From: Bog-756 sp963753905
GTDB taxonomy: Bacteria; Actinomycetota; Acidimicrobiia; Acidimicrobiales; RAAP-2
Direction: 5' to 3'
DNA length: 64,000 bases
Assembly: GCA_963753905.1 (NCBI GenBank)
Contig: CAVWDZ010000001.1
Coordinates: 1,116,001-1,180,000 of the forward strand
The notes beneath the pieces are model-generated. The model had not been told where the DNA came from, searched no databases, and saw nothing but the letters and a program-made list of their open reading frames with translations. A program made the position numbers and the translations under genes. Below, piece by piece: positions 42,981-51,511 of the stretch (the first letter of the stretch is position 1; every line of letters begins with the position of its first letter).

Positions 42981-43010
42981 GCCGCCCGCCGGGGCGGGCG
43001 GCGCTAATTT
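42981..43010 (+). terminator. Strong hairpin overlapping a leaderless -10 element
   Basis: GCCGCCCGCC (42981-42990) and GGCGGGCGGC (42993-43002) are perfect complements, followed by GCTAATTT. The T-rich end makes it terminator-like for the ROK unit. The same TAATTT (43005-43010) lies six bases before the HNH ATG at 43017, so it can also serve as the -10 of a leaderless transcript. Confidence 0.6.
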
Positions 43011-43016
43011 CCGGGC

Positions 43017-43637
43017 ATGGACCGAAAGCTCAAACCGGGGGCGCCGAGGTCGTCGGGGCGGGCCGCGGCGTCCGGGCATGCCGACCCGGTGCGATCACCG
43101 ATGAGCCCGTCCCGCAGGGCGCTGGTCCTCAATGCCACGTTCGAGCCCCTCGGGATCGTGTCCTCCCGCAGGGCGGTCCTCCTCGTGCTCGACACCAAGG
43201 CAGAACTGATCCACTCGACAGAACGCGTCTTCCGTGCCGAGCGGCTGAGCGTCCCCGAGCCGTCCGTGGTGCGGCTGGTGCGGTACATCCAGATCCCCCA
43301 CCACTATCGGGTCGCGGTCAACCGGCGGACGGTATTCGCCCGGGACGGTGCGCGTTGCCAGTACTGCGGCTCGGCGGCCGAGAACCTCGACCACGTGATC
43401 CCGCGGAGCAAGGGCGGGCCCCATACGTGGGAGAACGTGGTCGCGGCCTGCAGGCGGTGCAACACCCGTAAGGAGGACCGCCTGCCCCACGAGGCGGGGA
43501 TGGTGCTCCGATCGACACCGGTCGCTCCCCGCCACCGGGTGCAGCTCCTCGCCTTGTGCGGAGGGGCCAGCGCCGAGTGGAACACCTATCTCGGTCCGGG
43601 TGCGGGTGCCGATGACGATCGCCAGCTGACAGCCTGA
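43017..43637 (+). CDS. HNH endonuclease
   Basis: Encodes 206 residues. After a basic start comes RRALVLNATFEPLGIVSSRRAV, typical of a stand-alone actinobacterial HNH family, and the nuclease core CQYCG...LDHVIPRSKGG...NVVAACRRCN with two CxxC zinc knuckles around the HNH. It probably nicks or cuts DNA; no methylase or phage gene is adjacent, so it is not an obvious restriction or packaging enzyme. The ATG is set by the -10 element six bases upstream. Confidence 0.88.
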   Translation: MDRKLKPGAPRSSGRAAASGHADPVRSPMSPSRRALVLNATFEPLGIVSSRRAVLLVLDTKAELIHSTERVFRAERLSVPEPSVVRLVRYIQIPHHYRVAVNRRTVFARDGARCQYCGSAAENLDHVIPRSKGGPHTWENVVAACRRCNTRKEDRLPHEAGMVLRSTPVAPRHRVQLLALCGGASAEWNTYLGPGAGADDDRQLTA

Positions 43638-43691
43638 GGGCGCGGCCACGCCACGCCGCTGACCGCTGCGCGGTGGTGCGAGACTGGCCGG

Positions 43692-44402
43692 GTGGTGCCG
43701 GGCTGGCGGGTGGAGGAGCGGTTCGGTACAGCTGCCGAGCTCCATGCATCGTGGCCGTCGGCCGACCGCCGCCATGAGGAGCGGGCCGTCGCCCGTTGCC
43801 ACCCCTCCCACCCCACCGTCGTGCTCGGCTCGACCCAGCCCGACTCGGTGGTCGACCGCGCCGGCGCGGCACGCGTGGGCGCGTCGGTGGTCCGCCGGCG
43901 GACCGGTGGGGGAGCGGTGCTGGTCGGACCGACCGATCCGGTGTGGATCGACGTCTGGGTCCCGGTCGGCGATCCATTGTGGGATGCCGACGCGTCCCTG
44001 GCGTTCGGGTGGCTGGGTGCCGTCTGGCAGTCGGCCCTCTGCTCGCTGGGCGTCGAGGGACTGTCGGTGCAGGGGGCGGGCCCCGGGATCCGCACCGAGT
44101 GGTCGGCGCTGGTCTGCTTCGGCGGGGTGGGCACCGGTGAGGTGACGGTCAGTGGGGGCCGCAAGGTGGTGGGGTTGGCGCAGCGCCGGACCCGGAGTGG
44201 CGCCTGGATCCAGGGTGCGTGTGCCATCCACTGGGACCCCTCGATCCTTCTCGGCACCCTTGCGCTTCCGCCGGGGGCCCGACGAGCGGCGGCGGGCGGG
44301 CTCGAGGGCGCAGCGGTGGGCGTGGCCGACCTCGACTGGACCGGCCGCACAGCGCCCGACGCAGATGCGGTGACCGCCGCATTCCTCGCCCACCTGCCCT
44401 GA
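43692..44402 (+). CDS. Lipoate-protein ligase A-like (BPL/LplA fold) protein
   Basis: Encodes 236 residues from GTG 43692. The BPL/LplA catalytic core is recognisable: VVRRRTGGGAVLV (cofactor-binding glycine loop) and GGRKVVGLAQRR with the conserved lysine. The protein lacks the C-terminal accessory domain of full LplA. It may attach or transfer lipoyl or octanoyl groups, or bind a related acyl-adenylate. The stop lies 155 bp before the mraZ promoter. The specific substrate is not certain. Confidence 0.7.
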   Translation: MVPGWRVEERFGTAAELHASWPSADRRHEERAVARCHPSHPTVVLGSTQPDSVVDRAGAARVGASVVRRRTGGGAVLVGPTDPVWIDVWVPVGDPLWDADASLAFGWLGAVWQSALCSLGVEGLSVQGAGPGIRTEWSALVCFGGVGTGEVTVSGGRKVVGLAQRRTRSGAWIQGACAIHWDPSILLGTLALPPGARRAAAGGLEGAAVGVADLDWTGRTAPDADAVTAAFLAHLP

Positions 44403-44556
44403 GCGGACCCTGGCCGGAGGTCCGGTGCCCCGGCCCGCGACCGGTTCGGTCGGATGGGCGCCCCGATGGCAACGGCCCCGGTGGTGGTCCGCGGGCGGTC
44501 GCGCTCGGCCCCTCGCCGTCGGAGCGGTGCAGATGGTGGAAGTTGGGCCTCGGTGG

Positions 44557-44610
44557 TTGACGAGTGGGGGACTGGGGAATAAAGTGGCGCAAAGTGGTGT
44601 GAAAGGGAGG
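44557..44610 (+). promoter_or_regulatory. dcw promoter with an MraZ-box array
   Basis: TTGACG (44557-44562), a 17-bp spacer and TAAAGT (44580-44585), with a start near 44592 and a 75-nt leader. AAAGTGGCGC and AAAGTGGTGT are direct repeats of period 10 (44581-44600) followed by the similar GAAAGGGAGG, preceded by two TGGGG copies. Period-10 TGG repeats are the MraZ binding pattern, so MraZ should repress the cluster here. Confidence 0.75.
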
Positions 44611-44665
44611 GGTCCGAGAAGCGGGTCCCCGGGCACTGCGGGGAGCATCGTGGGAGCACGCACCA

Positions 44666-45082
44666 GTGGCACGGTTCTTCGGAAGGTACGAGCACTCGCT
44701 CGACGACAAGGGAAGGATCATTCTCCCGGCGAAGTTCCGCGCCCACTTCGAGCACGGCGGATACCTGACCGAGTACCAGGACGGGTGCTTGTCGCTGTGG
44801 ACGCCGGACCAGTTCGAGCTGCAGATGGACTCCATGACCGAACGGGCGACCTCGGGTCGGAGCGACCGCAACCTGGTGCGTCTCTGGGCCTCGACCTCCC
44901 ACGAGCTGGAGATCGACCGACAGGGACGGATGGCCATCCCGGCCCGGCTCCGCGAGTTCGCCGGACTGGTCGGCGACGTCCTGGTGCTCGGGGCGATCGA
45001 CCGGGTGGAGCTCTGGAACCGCGAGACCTGGGAGGAGAAGGTGCTGCCCGAGGAGGCTCGTCTCACCCAGGGCGACGGGTGA
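44666..45082 (+). CDS. mraZ: Transcriptional regulator MraZ
   Basis: Encodes 138 residues. Two SpoVT/AbrB-like halves: FFGRYEHSLDDKGRIILPAKFR and LEIDRQGRMAIPARLREFAG, each with the DxxGR core. MraZ forms an oligomeric ring that binds the repeats upstream of its own gene. GTG 44666 follows GGGAG. First gene of the dcw cluster; the stop overlaps a GTG (45079) in frame with rsmH. Confidence 0.96.
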   Translation: MARFFGRYEHSLDDKGRIILPAKFRAHFEHGGYLTEYQDGCLSLWTPDQFELQMDSMTERATSGRSDRNLVRLWASTSHELEIDRQGRMAIPARLREFAGLVGDVLVLGAIDRVELWNRETWEEKVLPEEARLTQGDG

Positions 45083-45510
45083 GTGACCCGGTGCACCTCC
45101 ACGTGGTGCGCGACGGCTCGCCGGCCGACCCGAGCAGCCCGGGCCCGGTGGTGCTCTCGGCGGTGGCCGGGTGCGAGAGGTGGGACAATCACGACAATCA
45201 CGACGATCACGACGATCCAGAGACCCTCGTCGATCAGGACGGCCACCGCTCTGCGCGCGCGCCCTGGTCGTTTCCCCTGGCAGCCGCCGAGCTCGCCGAA
45301 CGGGCCGGCCACCCCTCCGGGATGCGGCGTCGTCCGACCCCGTCCGAGTCGGGGGCTGCGGCAGTGCTCCGCCACGAAGTCCACATCGAACGCGTCTGGC
45401 CCATGCGCAGTCCCCCGACCGGACCGCTGGAAGTATCCTCCTCCGCCTCCTTCCAGTCGGACGGTCGCGGCACTCCACCCGCACGACTCGTGCCGGTCGG
45501 GGGGCTGCGG
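45083..45510 (+). other. Open 428-nt stretch between mraZ and rsmH, in frame with rsmH
   Basis: No stop codon interrupts the rsmH frame from GTG 45079 (overlapping the mraZ stop as GTGA) to ATG 45511. The first 35 codons have almost only G or C in third position, as a real gene would. A run of DNH/DDH units (GAC AAT CAC type 9-mers, about 45184-45216) follows, and codon bias is weaker after it. It could be a 144-residue N-terminal extension of RsmH, a separate gene later fused, or decaying sequence. TATCCT near 45435 could also start an rsmH transcript. Confidence 0.45.
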
Positions 45511-46506
45511 ATGAGCCGGGCCTTTCCCCACGAGCCGGTGATGGCCGCCGAAGTGGTCTCGGCGTTCGCGGACATCCCGGACGGCCTGGTGCTCGATGCC
45601 ACGGTCGGTGGAGCCGGTCACGGTCGGGCCCTGCTCGAGGCCAGGCCCGGCATCCACCTGCTCGGCATCGACCGCGACCCGGCGGCCGTGGCCGCGGCCA
45701 GCGACGAGCTGGCCCCGTTCGCGGGTCGGGCCGTCGTGCGGCAGTCGCGCTTCGACGACCTGACCCGAGTGGTCCGGGACACCCAGGCAGCCCTCGGGAC
45801 CCCCGCCGGCGAGGTCGGCCTCGCTGGGTGCCTGTTCGACCTCGGGGTGAGCTCCCCCCAGCTCGATGTGGCAGCTCGCGGGTTCTCCTACCGGCGGGAC
45901 GCCGCCCTCGACATGCGGATGGACCCGACGTCGGGCCGCACCGCAGCGGACGTGGTCAATGGCTACGACGAGGACTCCCTGGTCGAGCTGTTCGCCGAGA
46001 ACGGTGAGTCACGGTTCGGCCGCCGCATCGCCCGGGCCGTCATCGCCGCCCGCCCGCTGACCACCACAGGACAGCTGGCCGACGTCGTCCGCGCCGCCAT
46101 CCCCGCGGCCACCCGCCGCACCGGCGGCCATCCTGCCCGCCGGGTCTTCCAGGCCATCCGGATCGCGGTCAACGAAGAGCTCGACCAGCTGCGCACAGGG
46201 CTCGACGACGCGCTTCCCCTGCTGCGTCCAGCAGGCCGGTGCGCAGTCATCGCCTATCACTCGGGGGAGGACCGCCTGGTCAAGACGGTCTTCGCCCGAG
46301 CCGCGACCGACAACTGCCAGTGTCCGCCGGGCCTGCCCTGCGTGTGCGGCGCAGCACCCCGGTTCCGACTCGTGTCCCGCGGAGCTCGGCGCCCCTCGGC
46401 CGAAGAGATCCTCCGGAACCACCGGGCCGAGGCCGCGCGACTCCGTGTCCTCGAGCGCCTGCCGGCTCCGGCCGGCACCGCCAGTCCGGACGGCGAGGTC
46501 GCCTGA
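45511..46506 (+). CDS. rsmH: 16S rRNA (cytosine-1402-N4)-methyltransferase
   Basis: From ATG 45511 it encodes 331 residues, the usual length. FPHEPVMAAEVV is the family start; the SAM site is LDATVGGAGHGRALL and LLGIDRDPAA; LFDLGVSSPQLDVAARGFSYRRDAALDMRMD and the C-terminal YHSGEDRLVK are diagnostic. It methylates C1402 in the ribosomal P site. The frame is open back to GTG 45079, so a much longer form is possible. The stop overlaps ftsL by one base. Confidence 0.95.
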   Translation: MSRAFPHEPVMAAEVVSAFADIPDGLVLDATVGGAGHGRALLEARPGIHLLGIDRDPAAVAAASDELAPFAGRAVVRQSRFDDLTRVVRDTQAALGTPAGEVGLAGCLFDLGVSSPQLDVAARGFSYRRDAALDMRMDPTSGRTAADVVNGYDEDSLVELFAENGESRFGRRIARAVIAARPLTTTGQLADVVRAAIPAATRRTGGHPARRVFQAIRIAVNEELDQLRTGLDDALPLLRPAGRCAVIAYHSGEDRLVKTVFARAATDNCQCPPGLPCVCGAAPRFRLVSRGARRPSAEEILRNHRAEAARLRVLERLPAPAGTASPDGEVA

Positions 46507-46976
46507 TGGCACCGCCCGCCACCGCCCCCGCCCGCCGGACCGCCTCACGTCCCGAGCCGCGCCCCGCCGCACGACGGCCTCCGCTGCGGCTCTTCGAGCC
46601 GGCTCCCCGGAGGTCAGGGTCCCGGCGCCGGAGACGGAGCGCGCAACTGGTGGTCTCGGGCACCCTCGTGGTCGGGAGCCTCCTCGCGGTGGTGGTCGGG
46701 GACGCAATGGTCACACAGGGACAGGTCCGCCTGTCCGGGCTGCAGAGTCAGGTCGCCGCAGCCCAGGTCGCACAGAAGGCCGCGCAGGTCGCGGTCGCGC
46801 AACTGGCCGCGCCCGACCGGGTCGTGGCCCAGGGGATCCGGTTGGGGCTGAGCGCCCCGGCCCAGGTGGTCGACCTTCCCCAGGTCCCGCTCGACGTCCC
46901 GCTCCGGGCGCCCGGGACGGTCGCTCCGTCGAAAGCTCCCGCTGCAACGCCTACCACCGCCCCGCCGACGCGTTGA
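46506..46976 (+). CDS. ftsL: FtsL-like division protein
   Basis: Encodes 156 residues: an Arg/Pro-rich cytoplasmic tail (1-46), one membrane helix (about 47-66, VVSGTLVVGSLLAVVVGDA) and an external coiled coil (VRLSGLQSQVAAAQVAQKAAQVAVAQL) before a Pro/Thr-rich end. Sequence is poorly conserved, but size, topology and place between rsmH and ftsI identify it. FtsL with FtsB and FtsQ activates FtsW and FtsI. The stop overlaps the probable ftsI TTG start. Confidence 0.85.
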   Translation: MAPPATAPARRTASRPEPRPAARRPPLRLFEPAPRRSGSRRRRRSAQLVVSGTLVVGSLLAVVVGDAMVTQGQVRLSGLQSQVAAAQVAQKAAQVAVAQLAAPDRVVAQGIRLGLSAPAQVVDLPQVPLDVPLRAPGTVAPSKAPAATPTTAPPTR

Positions 46977-48832
46977 GCCCCGAAGTCCTGATCAAGCGGC
47001 GCTCGCGCGCGATGCGGGTGCTGGTGACCCTGATCTTCTGCGCGTTGGTGGCACGGTTGGTCGGGGTCCAGGTGCTCAGTCATCAGCACTATGCCGCGCT
47101 CTCGACCTCGGAGCTCTCGCAGACCGTCACGGTGCCGGCCGTCCGTGGTGGCATCTACGACCGCAACGGTGAGGTGCTCGCCGAGTCCGTGACCCGCCAG
47201 ACCGTCGTCGGCGACCCGCTGCTCATCACCCGACCCGCCCCCATCGCCGCTGCGCTCTCGCCGGTGCTCGGGGTGCCCGCGGCCACCCTCCGGGCGGAGC
47301 TCACCGAGCGGACCGGATTCGTCTATCTGGCCCACCGGGTGTCCAACACGGTGGCGTCGGCGGTCTCCAACCTGGGGCTCCCGGGCATAAACCTCGTCCC
47401 CGAACCGCAGCGGGTCGTTCCGGTCGGTCGGCTCGCCCAGCCGCTGGTGGGCACGGTCGACTGGGACGGCAACGGAGCGTCGGGCCTCGAGTACCAGTAC
47501 CAGTCGCTCCTGGCCGGCACGCCCGGGTCGACCGACCTCCTGCGCTCTCCGGGAGGGGTCGTCCTCCCGGGGGGCGGCAGGACCGTGCCGTCGCGACCCG
47601 GGACCGGCATCGAGCTCACCATCGACGAGTCGGTGCAGTACATCGCCGAGCAGGCTCTCGCCGCCGAGGTCGTCGCATCCCATGCCCTTTCGGGCATCGC
47701 CGTGGTCATGGACGTCAAGACCGGTGACATCCTCGCCATGGCCAACCTCGACTCCTCCCCCTCGACGCCCGGCGCCAGGGCCGACACGAGTCCCCCGGTC
47801 GCCCCCACCCCGGCAGGCCCCGCCTCGCAGTCGGGTCCCACCCTGCTCGCAGCCTCGGACACCCTGCCCGCGGGGGTCGAGGAGGCACCGTCGAACAGCG
47901 CCGTGACCCAGGTCTACGAGCCCGGATCGGTCTTCAAGCTGGTGACCTTCTCTGCGGCCCTGGCGGACAATGTGCTCACACCCAACCAGCCCCTCACCGT
48001 GCCGAGCTCGCTGCCGATGGGGAAGTACACCTTCCACGACGCAGAGAAGCACGGCACCGAGCGGCTCACGGCAACCCAGGTGCTCGCCCAGTCGTCGAAC
48101 ATCGGGACCATCGAGGTCGCGGAGGGCCTGGGCGAGAGCCGGCTCCTCAACCAGATCTCGCTGCTCGGCTTCGGGCATCCGACCGGACTGGCCTTCCCCG
48201 GCGAGTCGGAGGGCCTGGTCCCCGGGGCGTCCCAGTGGACGGGGACCTCGATCGGCTCGACCCCCATCGGCCAGGACGACGCGGTGACCGCCCAGCAGAT
48301 CCTCGACGCCTACAACGCAGTGGCAAACGGGGGCGTGTTCGTGGCCCCGCGCCTGGTCAGGGCCACCGTCGACCCGGCGGGTGGGGTGAGCCCGGTCCCG
48401 TCCTCGCCGACCCGCCGGGTCATCGACCCGACCACTGATGCCGCGCTCGTCTCCATGCTCGAATCCGTGGTCTCCTCGGGAACCGGTACCGAGGCCGCCA
48501 TCGACGGCTACACGGTCGCAGGCAAGACCGGGACCGCCCAGATCCCCAACCCGAGCCACCTCGGCTACATCCCCGGGGCCTATGTGGGATCCTTTGCCGG
48601 ATTCGCCCCCGCCCAGCACCCGGTGCTCTCCGCGGTGGTGGTCCTCGACCACCCCACCCCCATCTACGGTGGGGCCGTCGCCGCTCCGGTGTTCTCGACG
48701 ATCATGGCCTACGCACTCCACCACTACGGGATCCCGACCACCGAGGCAGGAACCACCGCGGCCTCGACGACGGCGGTGGGCGGCACCGGCTCGGTCACCG
48801 TACCGGCCGGAGCGGTCACGGAAGGGCCGTAG
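46973..48832 (+). CDS. ftsI: Division transpeptidase FtsI (PBP3)
   Basis: From TTG 46973 it encodes 619 residues. A short basic tail and one membrane helix (about 14-34) are followed by the dimerisation domain (VRGGIYDRNGEVLAESV) and the transpeptidase domain with Ser319-x-x-Lys in PGSVFKL, Ser374-Ser-Asn in AQSSNIG and Lys518-Thr-Gly in AGKTGTAQ. It cross-links septal peptidoglycan. An Ala/Pro-rich insert (about 265-300) splits the domain. No PASTA repeats. ATG 47012 is an alternative start. Confidence 0.95.
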   Translation: MSPEVLIKRRSRAMRVLVTLIFCALVARLVGVQVLSHQHYAALSTSELSQTVTVPAVRGGIYDRNGEVLAESVTRQTVVGDPLLITRPAPIAAALSPVLGVPAATLRAELTERTGFVYLAHRVSNTVASAVSNLGLPGINLVPEPQRVVPVGRLAQPLVGTVDWDGNGASGLEYQYQSLLAGTPGSTDLLRSPGGVVLPGGGRTVPSRPGTGIELTIDESVQYIAEQALAAEVVASHALSGIAVVMDVKTGDILAMANLDSSPSTPGARADTSPPVAPTPAGPASQSGPTLLAASDTLPAGVEEAPSNSAVTQVYEPGSVFKLVTFSAALADNVLTPNQPLTVPSSLPMGKYTFHDAEKHGTERLTATQVLAQSSNIGTIEVAEGLGESRLLNQISLLGFGHPTGLAFPGESEGLVPGASQWTGTSIGSTPIGQDDAVTAQQILDAYNAVANGGVFVAPRLVRATVDPAGGVSPVPSSPTRRVIDPTTDAALVSMLESVVSSGTGTEAAIDGYTVAGKTGTAQIPNPSHLGYIPGAYVGSFAGFAPAQHPVLSAVVVLDHPTPIYGGAVAAPVFSTIMAYALHHYGIPTTEAGTTAASTTAVGGTGSVTVPAGAVTEGP

Positions 48833-48894
48833 GTGGGCCCGGGCACGATCCGCGCAGGCCGATCACGTCCCCGGACCGCCATGACCACCATGCG

Positions 48895-50325
48895 ATGCTG
48901 ATGGTGGACCTGCTCGGTGAAGTCGAGATCGACGCCACCCGGGGCGATCCCGCGACCACCGAGGTCCGCTCGGTCGAGTTCGACAGCCGACAGGTCACCC
49001 CCGGCGCGCTCTTCTGCTGTGTGCCCGGCGAGCGGACCGACGGTCACGCCCACGCGGCAGAGGCGGTCTCCCGCGGTGCGACCGCGCTCCTCTGCGAGCA
49101 CTTCCTCGAGCTCGGCGTCACCCAGGTCAGGGTGGTGCCCGGTGGGGTCAGGCCGGCAATGGCCGCGGTCGCGTCGGCCTTCCACGGTCACCCGTCCCGA
49201 TCGCTCACCACCGTGGGTGTCACCGGCACCAACGGAAAGACCACGGTCACCCACCTGGTGCGGTCGATCCTGGACGCCGACGGTCGGGCTGCGGGCGTGA
49301 TCGGGACGCTCGACGGAGCCCGGACCACCCCCGAGGCGCCCGCCCTCCAGGCTCAGCTGGCCCGGCTCGTACGCGACGGGAAGCAGGCCGTCGCGATGGA
49401 GGTCTCCTCGCACGCGCTGGACGCGCACCGGGTGGACGGCATCGTTTTCTCGGTCGGCGCGTTCACCAACCTGAGTCGGGACCACCTCGATTACCACGGC
49501 ACGATGGAGCAGTACTACGCGGCCAAGGCCGCGCTCTTCGACCCGGCGCGCTGCGAGCGGGCGGTGGTCTTCGTCGACGACCCGTGGGGGGCCCGACTGG
49601 CCGGCGAGCTCATGGACCGCGCCGCCATCCCCGTGCGGTGTGTGCGTCGGGCCGAGGCCGAAGACGTCTCCCTGGCCGTCGGCGCGACGGGGTTCCGGTG
49701 GCGGGGCCGGCAGGTGTCGCTGCCTCTGTCGGGAGGGCTCAACGTGGACAACGCCCTTGTAGCGGCTGCTATCGGCGACGCACTCGGGGTGGGAGCGGAC
49801 CGGGTGGTTGCGGGGCTCGGCGCGGCGCCGGTCGTGCCCGGACGGATGGAGGTGGTTCCGTCGTCCGCCCCGGTGGCGGTGCTGGTCGACTATGCCCACA
49901 CGCCAGCGGGACTGGAGGCAGCCCTCGACGCGGCCCGTGCCCTCGCCGCCGGCGGCCGGGTGCTCTGCGTGTTCGGGTGCGGGGGCGACCGCGACCCGGG
50001 CAAGCGCCCGGAGATGGGAGCGGTGGCCTCGCAGCGCGCGGACGTGGTGGTCCTGACCTCCGACAATCCCCGCTCGGAGGATCCGGAGGCCATCCTCGGT
50101 CAGGTCCGGGCCGGGATCGCGCCCGGAACCGATCTCGCGGTCGAGCCGGAGCGGTCCACCGCCATCCGTGCCGCGGTGGAGCGGGCGCGGCCCGGGGACG
50201 TGGTCCTCCTGGCCGGCAAGGGTCATGAGGTCACCCAGACGGTGGCGGGCAGGACCGTCCCATTCGACGACCGGCTCGAGGCGGCGGCCGCCCTCGAGGA
50301 GCGGTTCGGGGGATCCGGCACGTGA
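48895..50325 (+). CDS. murE: UDP-MurNAc-tripeptide synthetase (meso-diaminopimelate-adding)
   Basis: Encodes 476 residues. The ATP loop is VGVTGTNGKTTVTHL; the central domain has EVSSHALDAHRVDG and HLDYHGTMEQYY; the specificity motif DNPR sits at about residue 391 in LTSDNPRSEDP, marking meso-diaminopimelate rather than lysine. This matches the six dap genes nearby. It is followed directly by mraY (GTGA overlap), where murF normally lies. Confidence 0.97.
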   Translation: MLMVDLLGEVEIDATRGDPATTEVRSVEFDSRQVTPGALFCCVPGERTDGHAHAAEAVSRGATALLCEHFLELGVTQVRVVPGGVRPAMAAVASAFHGHPSRSLTTVGVTGTNGKTTVTHLVRSILDADGRAAGVIGTLDGARTTPEAPALQAQLARLVRDGKQAVAMEVSSHALDAHRVDGIVFSVGAFTNLSRDHLDYHGTMEQYYAAKAALFDPARCERAVVFVDDPWGARLAGELMDRAAIPVRCVRRAEAEDVSLAVGATGFRWRGRQVSLPLSGGLNVDNALVAAAIGDALGVGADRVVAGLGAAPVVPGRMEVVPSSAPVAVLVDYAHTPAGLEAALDAARALAAGGRVLCVFGCGGDRDPGKRPEMGAVASQRADVVVLTSDNPRSEDPEAILGQVRAGIAPGTDLAVEPERSTAIRAAVERARPGDVVLLAGKGHEVTQTVAGRTVPFDDRLEAAAALEERFGGSGT

Positions 50326-51353
50326 TCTCACTGATGACGTCCGGGGGGGTGGCGCTGTGGGTGGCAGCGCTCTCGACGCCGGTCCTCATCCGGTGGCTGG
50401 TCAGGAACAACATCGGCCAGCAGATCCGGGAGGACGGCCCCCAGGTGCACATCGCCAAGGCGGGGACCCCGACCATGGGCGGGATCTGCATCGTGGCAGC
50501 CGTGCTGGTCGGCTTCCTCGCCGCCCACGCCATCCCCGGCGTCCACTTCTCGCGCTCGGGCGTGCTGGTCCTGCTGGCCATCGTCGGGGCCGGGCTCATC
50601 GGGTTCGCCGACGACTGGACCAAGGTGCGCCGCCGCCGGAGCCTCGGCCTCAACAAGCGGACCAAATTCGGGGCGCAGATCGCACTCGGTCTGACCTTCT
50701 CGCTGTTCGGTGTCTACTGGGCCCACTCCTCGACCACCCTCTCCTTCACCCGCTACAACTCGGTCGGCCTCCACATGGGCACAGTGGCGTGGGTGGTGTG
50801 GGCGACGGTCATCATCGCGGCCTCGGCGAACGCGGTGAACCTCACCGACGGTCTCGACGGCCTGGCCGCCGGGTCGTCGACCTTCTGCTTCGCCTGTCTG
50901 GCGATCATCGGCTACTGGCAGTACCGGCATTTCGGGATCTACCACGTCGGAGACGCCCTCGACCTCGCGCTGCTCGCGGTGGCGCTCGCCGGAGCCTGCC
51001 TCGGGTTCCTCTGGTGGAACGCAGCTCCGGCCAAGATCTTCATGGGGGACACCGGGTCCCTGGCCATCGGGTCGGGCCTCGCCGCGCTCTGCCTGATGAT
51101 GAACCTCGACCTGCTCCTGCCGGTCATCGGCGGGCTCTTCGTGATCGTCACGCTCTCGGTGGTGATCCAGGTCGTGAGCTTCCGGCTGTTCCACCGGCGG
51201 GTCTTCCTGATGGCGCCGCTGCACCACCACTTCGAGCTGATGGGGTGGCCCGAGACCACGGTGATCGTCCGCTTCTGGATCCTGGCCGGTCTCTTCGCCG
51301 CCCTCGGCCTCGGCATCTTCTACGGCGATTTCCTCTCGGTGGGGAAGCTGTGA
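50322..51353 (+). CDS. mraY: Phospho-N-acetylmuramoyl-pentapeptide transferase
   Basis: Encodes 343 residues with about ten membrane helices. Conserved cytoplasmic loops: KAGTPTMGG, the magnesium-binding FADDWTK (about residue 96), NAVNLTDGLDGLAAG, FMGDTGSLA and the C-terminal PLHHHFELMGWPE. It forms lipid I on undecaprenyl phosphate. Start overlaps murE and stop overlaps a 53-codon ORF, both as GTGA. Confidence 0.97.
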   Translation: MISLMTSGGVALWVAALSTPVLIRWLVRNNIGQQIREDGPQVHIAKAGTPTMGGICIVAAVLVGFLAAHAIPGVHFSRSGVLVLLAIVGAGLIGFADDWTKVRRRRSLGLNKRTKFGAQIALGLTFSLFGVYWAHSSTTLSFTRYNSVGLHMGTVAWVVWATVIIAASANAVNLTDGLDGLAAGSSTFCFACLAIIGYWQYRHFGIYHVGDALDLALLAVALAGACLGFLWWNAAPAKIFMGDTGSLAIGSGLAALCLMMNLDLLLPVIGGLFVIVTLSVVIQVVSFRLFHRRVFLMAPLHHHFELMGWPETTVIVRFWILAGLFAALGLGIFYGDFLSVGKL

Positions 51354-51511
51354 CCTCCCGCCTGCGACCTCGGACCCCGCTGTCCCGGCCGGGGTTCCAC
51401 CACTGGGGCGCCCGGGTGGACGAGGCTACGGGGATGCAATTCGACGATCAGGCCGACGGCGGGAGCCGGCGGGTGCGGGCACCACGGGCCTCCGGGGGCG
51501 GCGGTGGCTGA
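51350..51511 (+). CDS. Possible 53-residue protein between mraY and ftsW
   Basis: GTG 51350 overlaps the mraY stop (GTGA) and the frame ends at 51511, overlapping the ftsW start by 8 bp. The peptide is basic, contains FHHWGARVDEATGMQFDDQ and ends in five glycines. It occupies the usual place of murD but shows no MurD motif (no nucleotide loop, no GxxGK). It may be a real coupled gene, a translational bridge, or what is left of a deletion. Confidence 0.3.
   Translation: MTSRLRPRTPLSRPGFHHWGARVDEATGMQFDDQADGGSRRVRAPRASGGGGG

Noticed and set aside
44425..45510. A 693-codon version of RsmH starting at 44425
   Set aside because: It would run through mraZ and its promoter in another frame; only the part from 45079 can be considered.
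51350..51511. Identification of the 53-codon ORF as a murD remnant
   Set aside because: No stretch resembles the MurD nucleotide loop or its substrate-binding N-terminus; only its position suggests the link.
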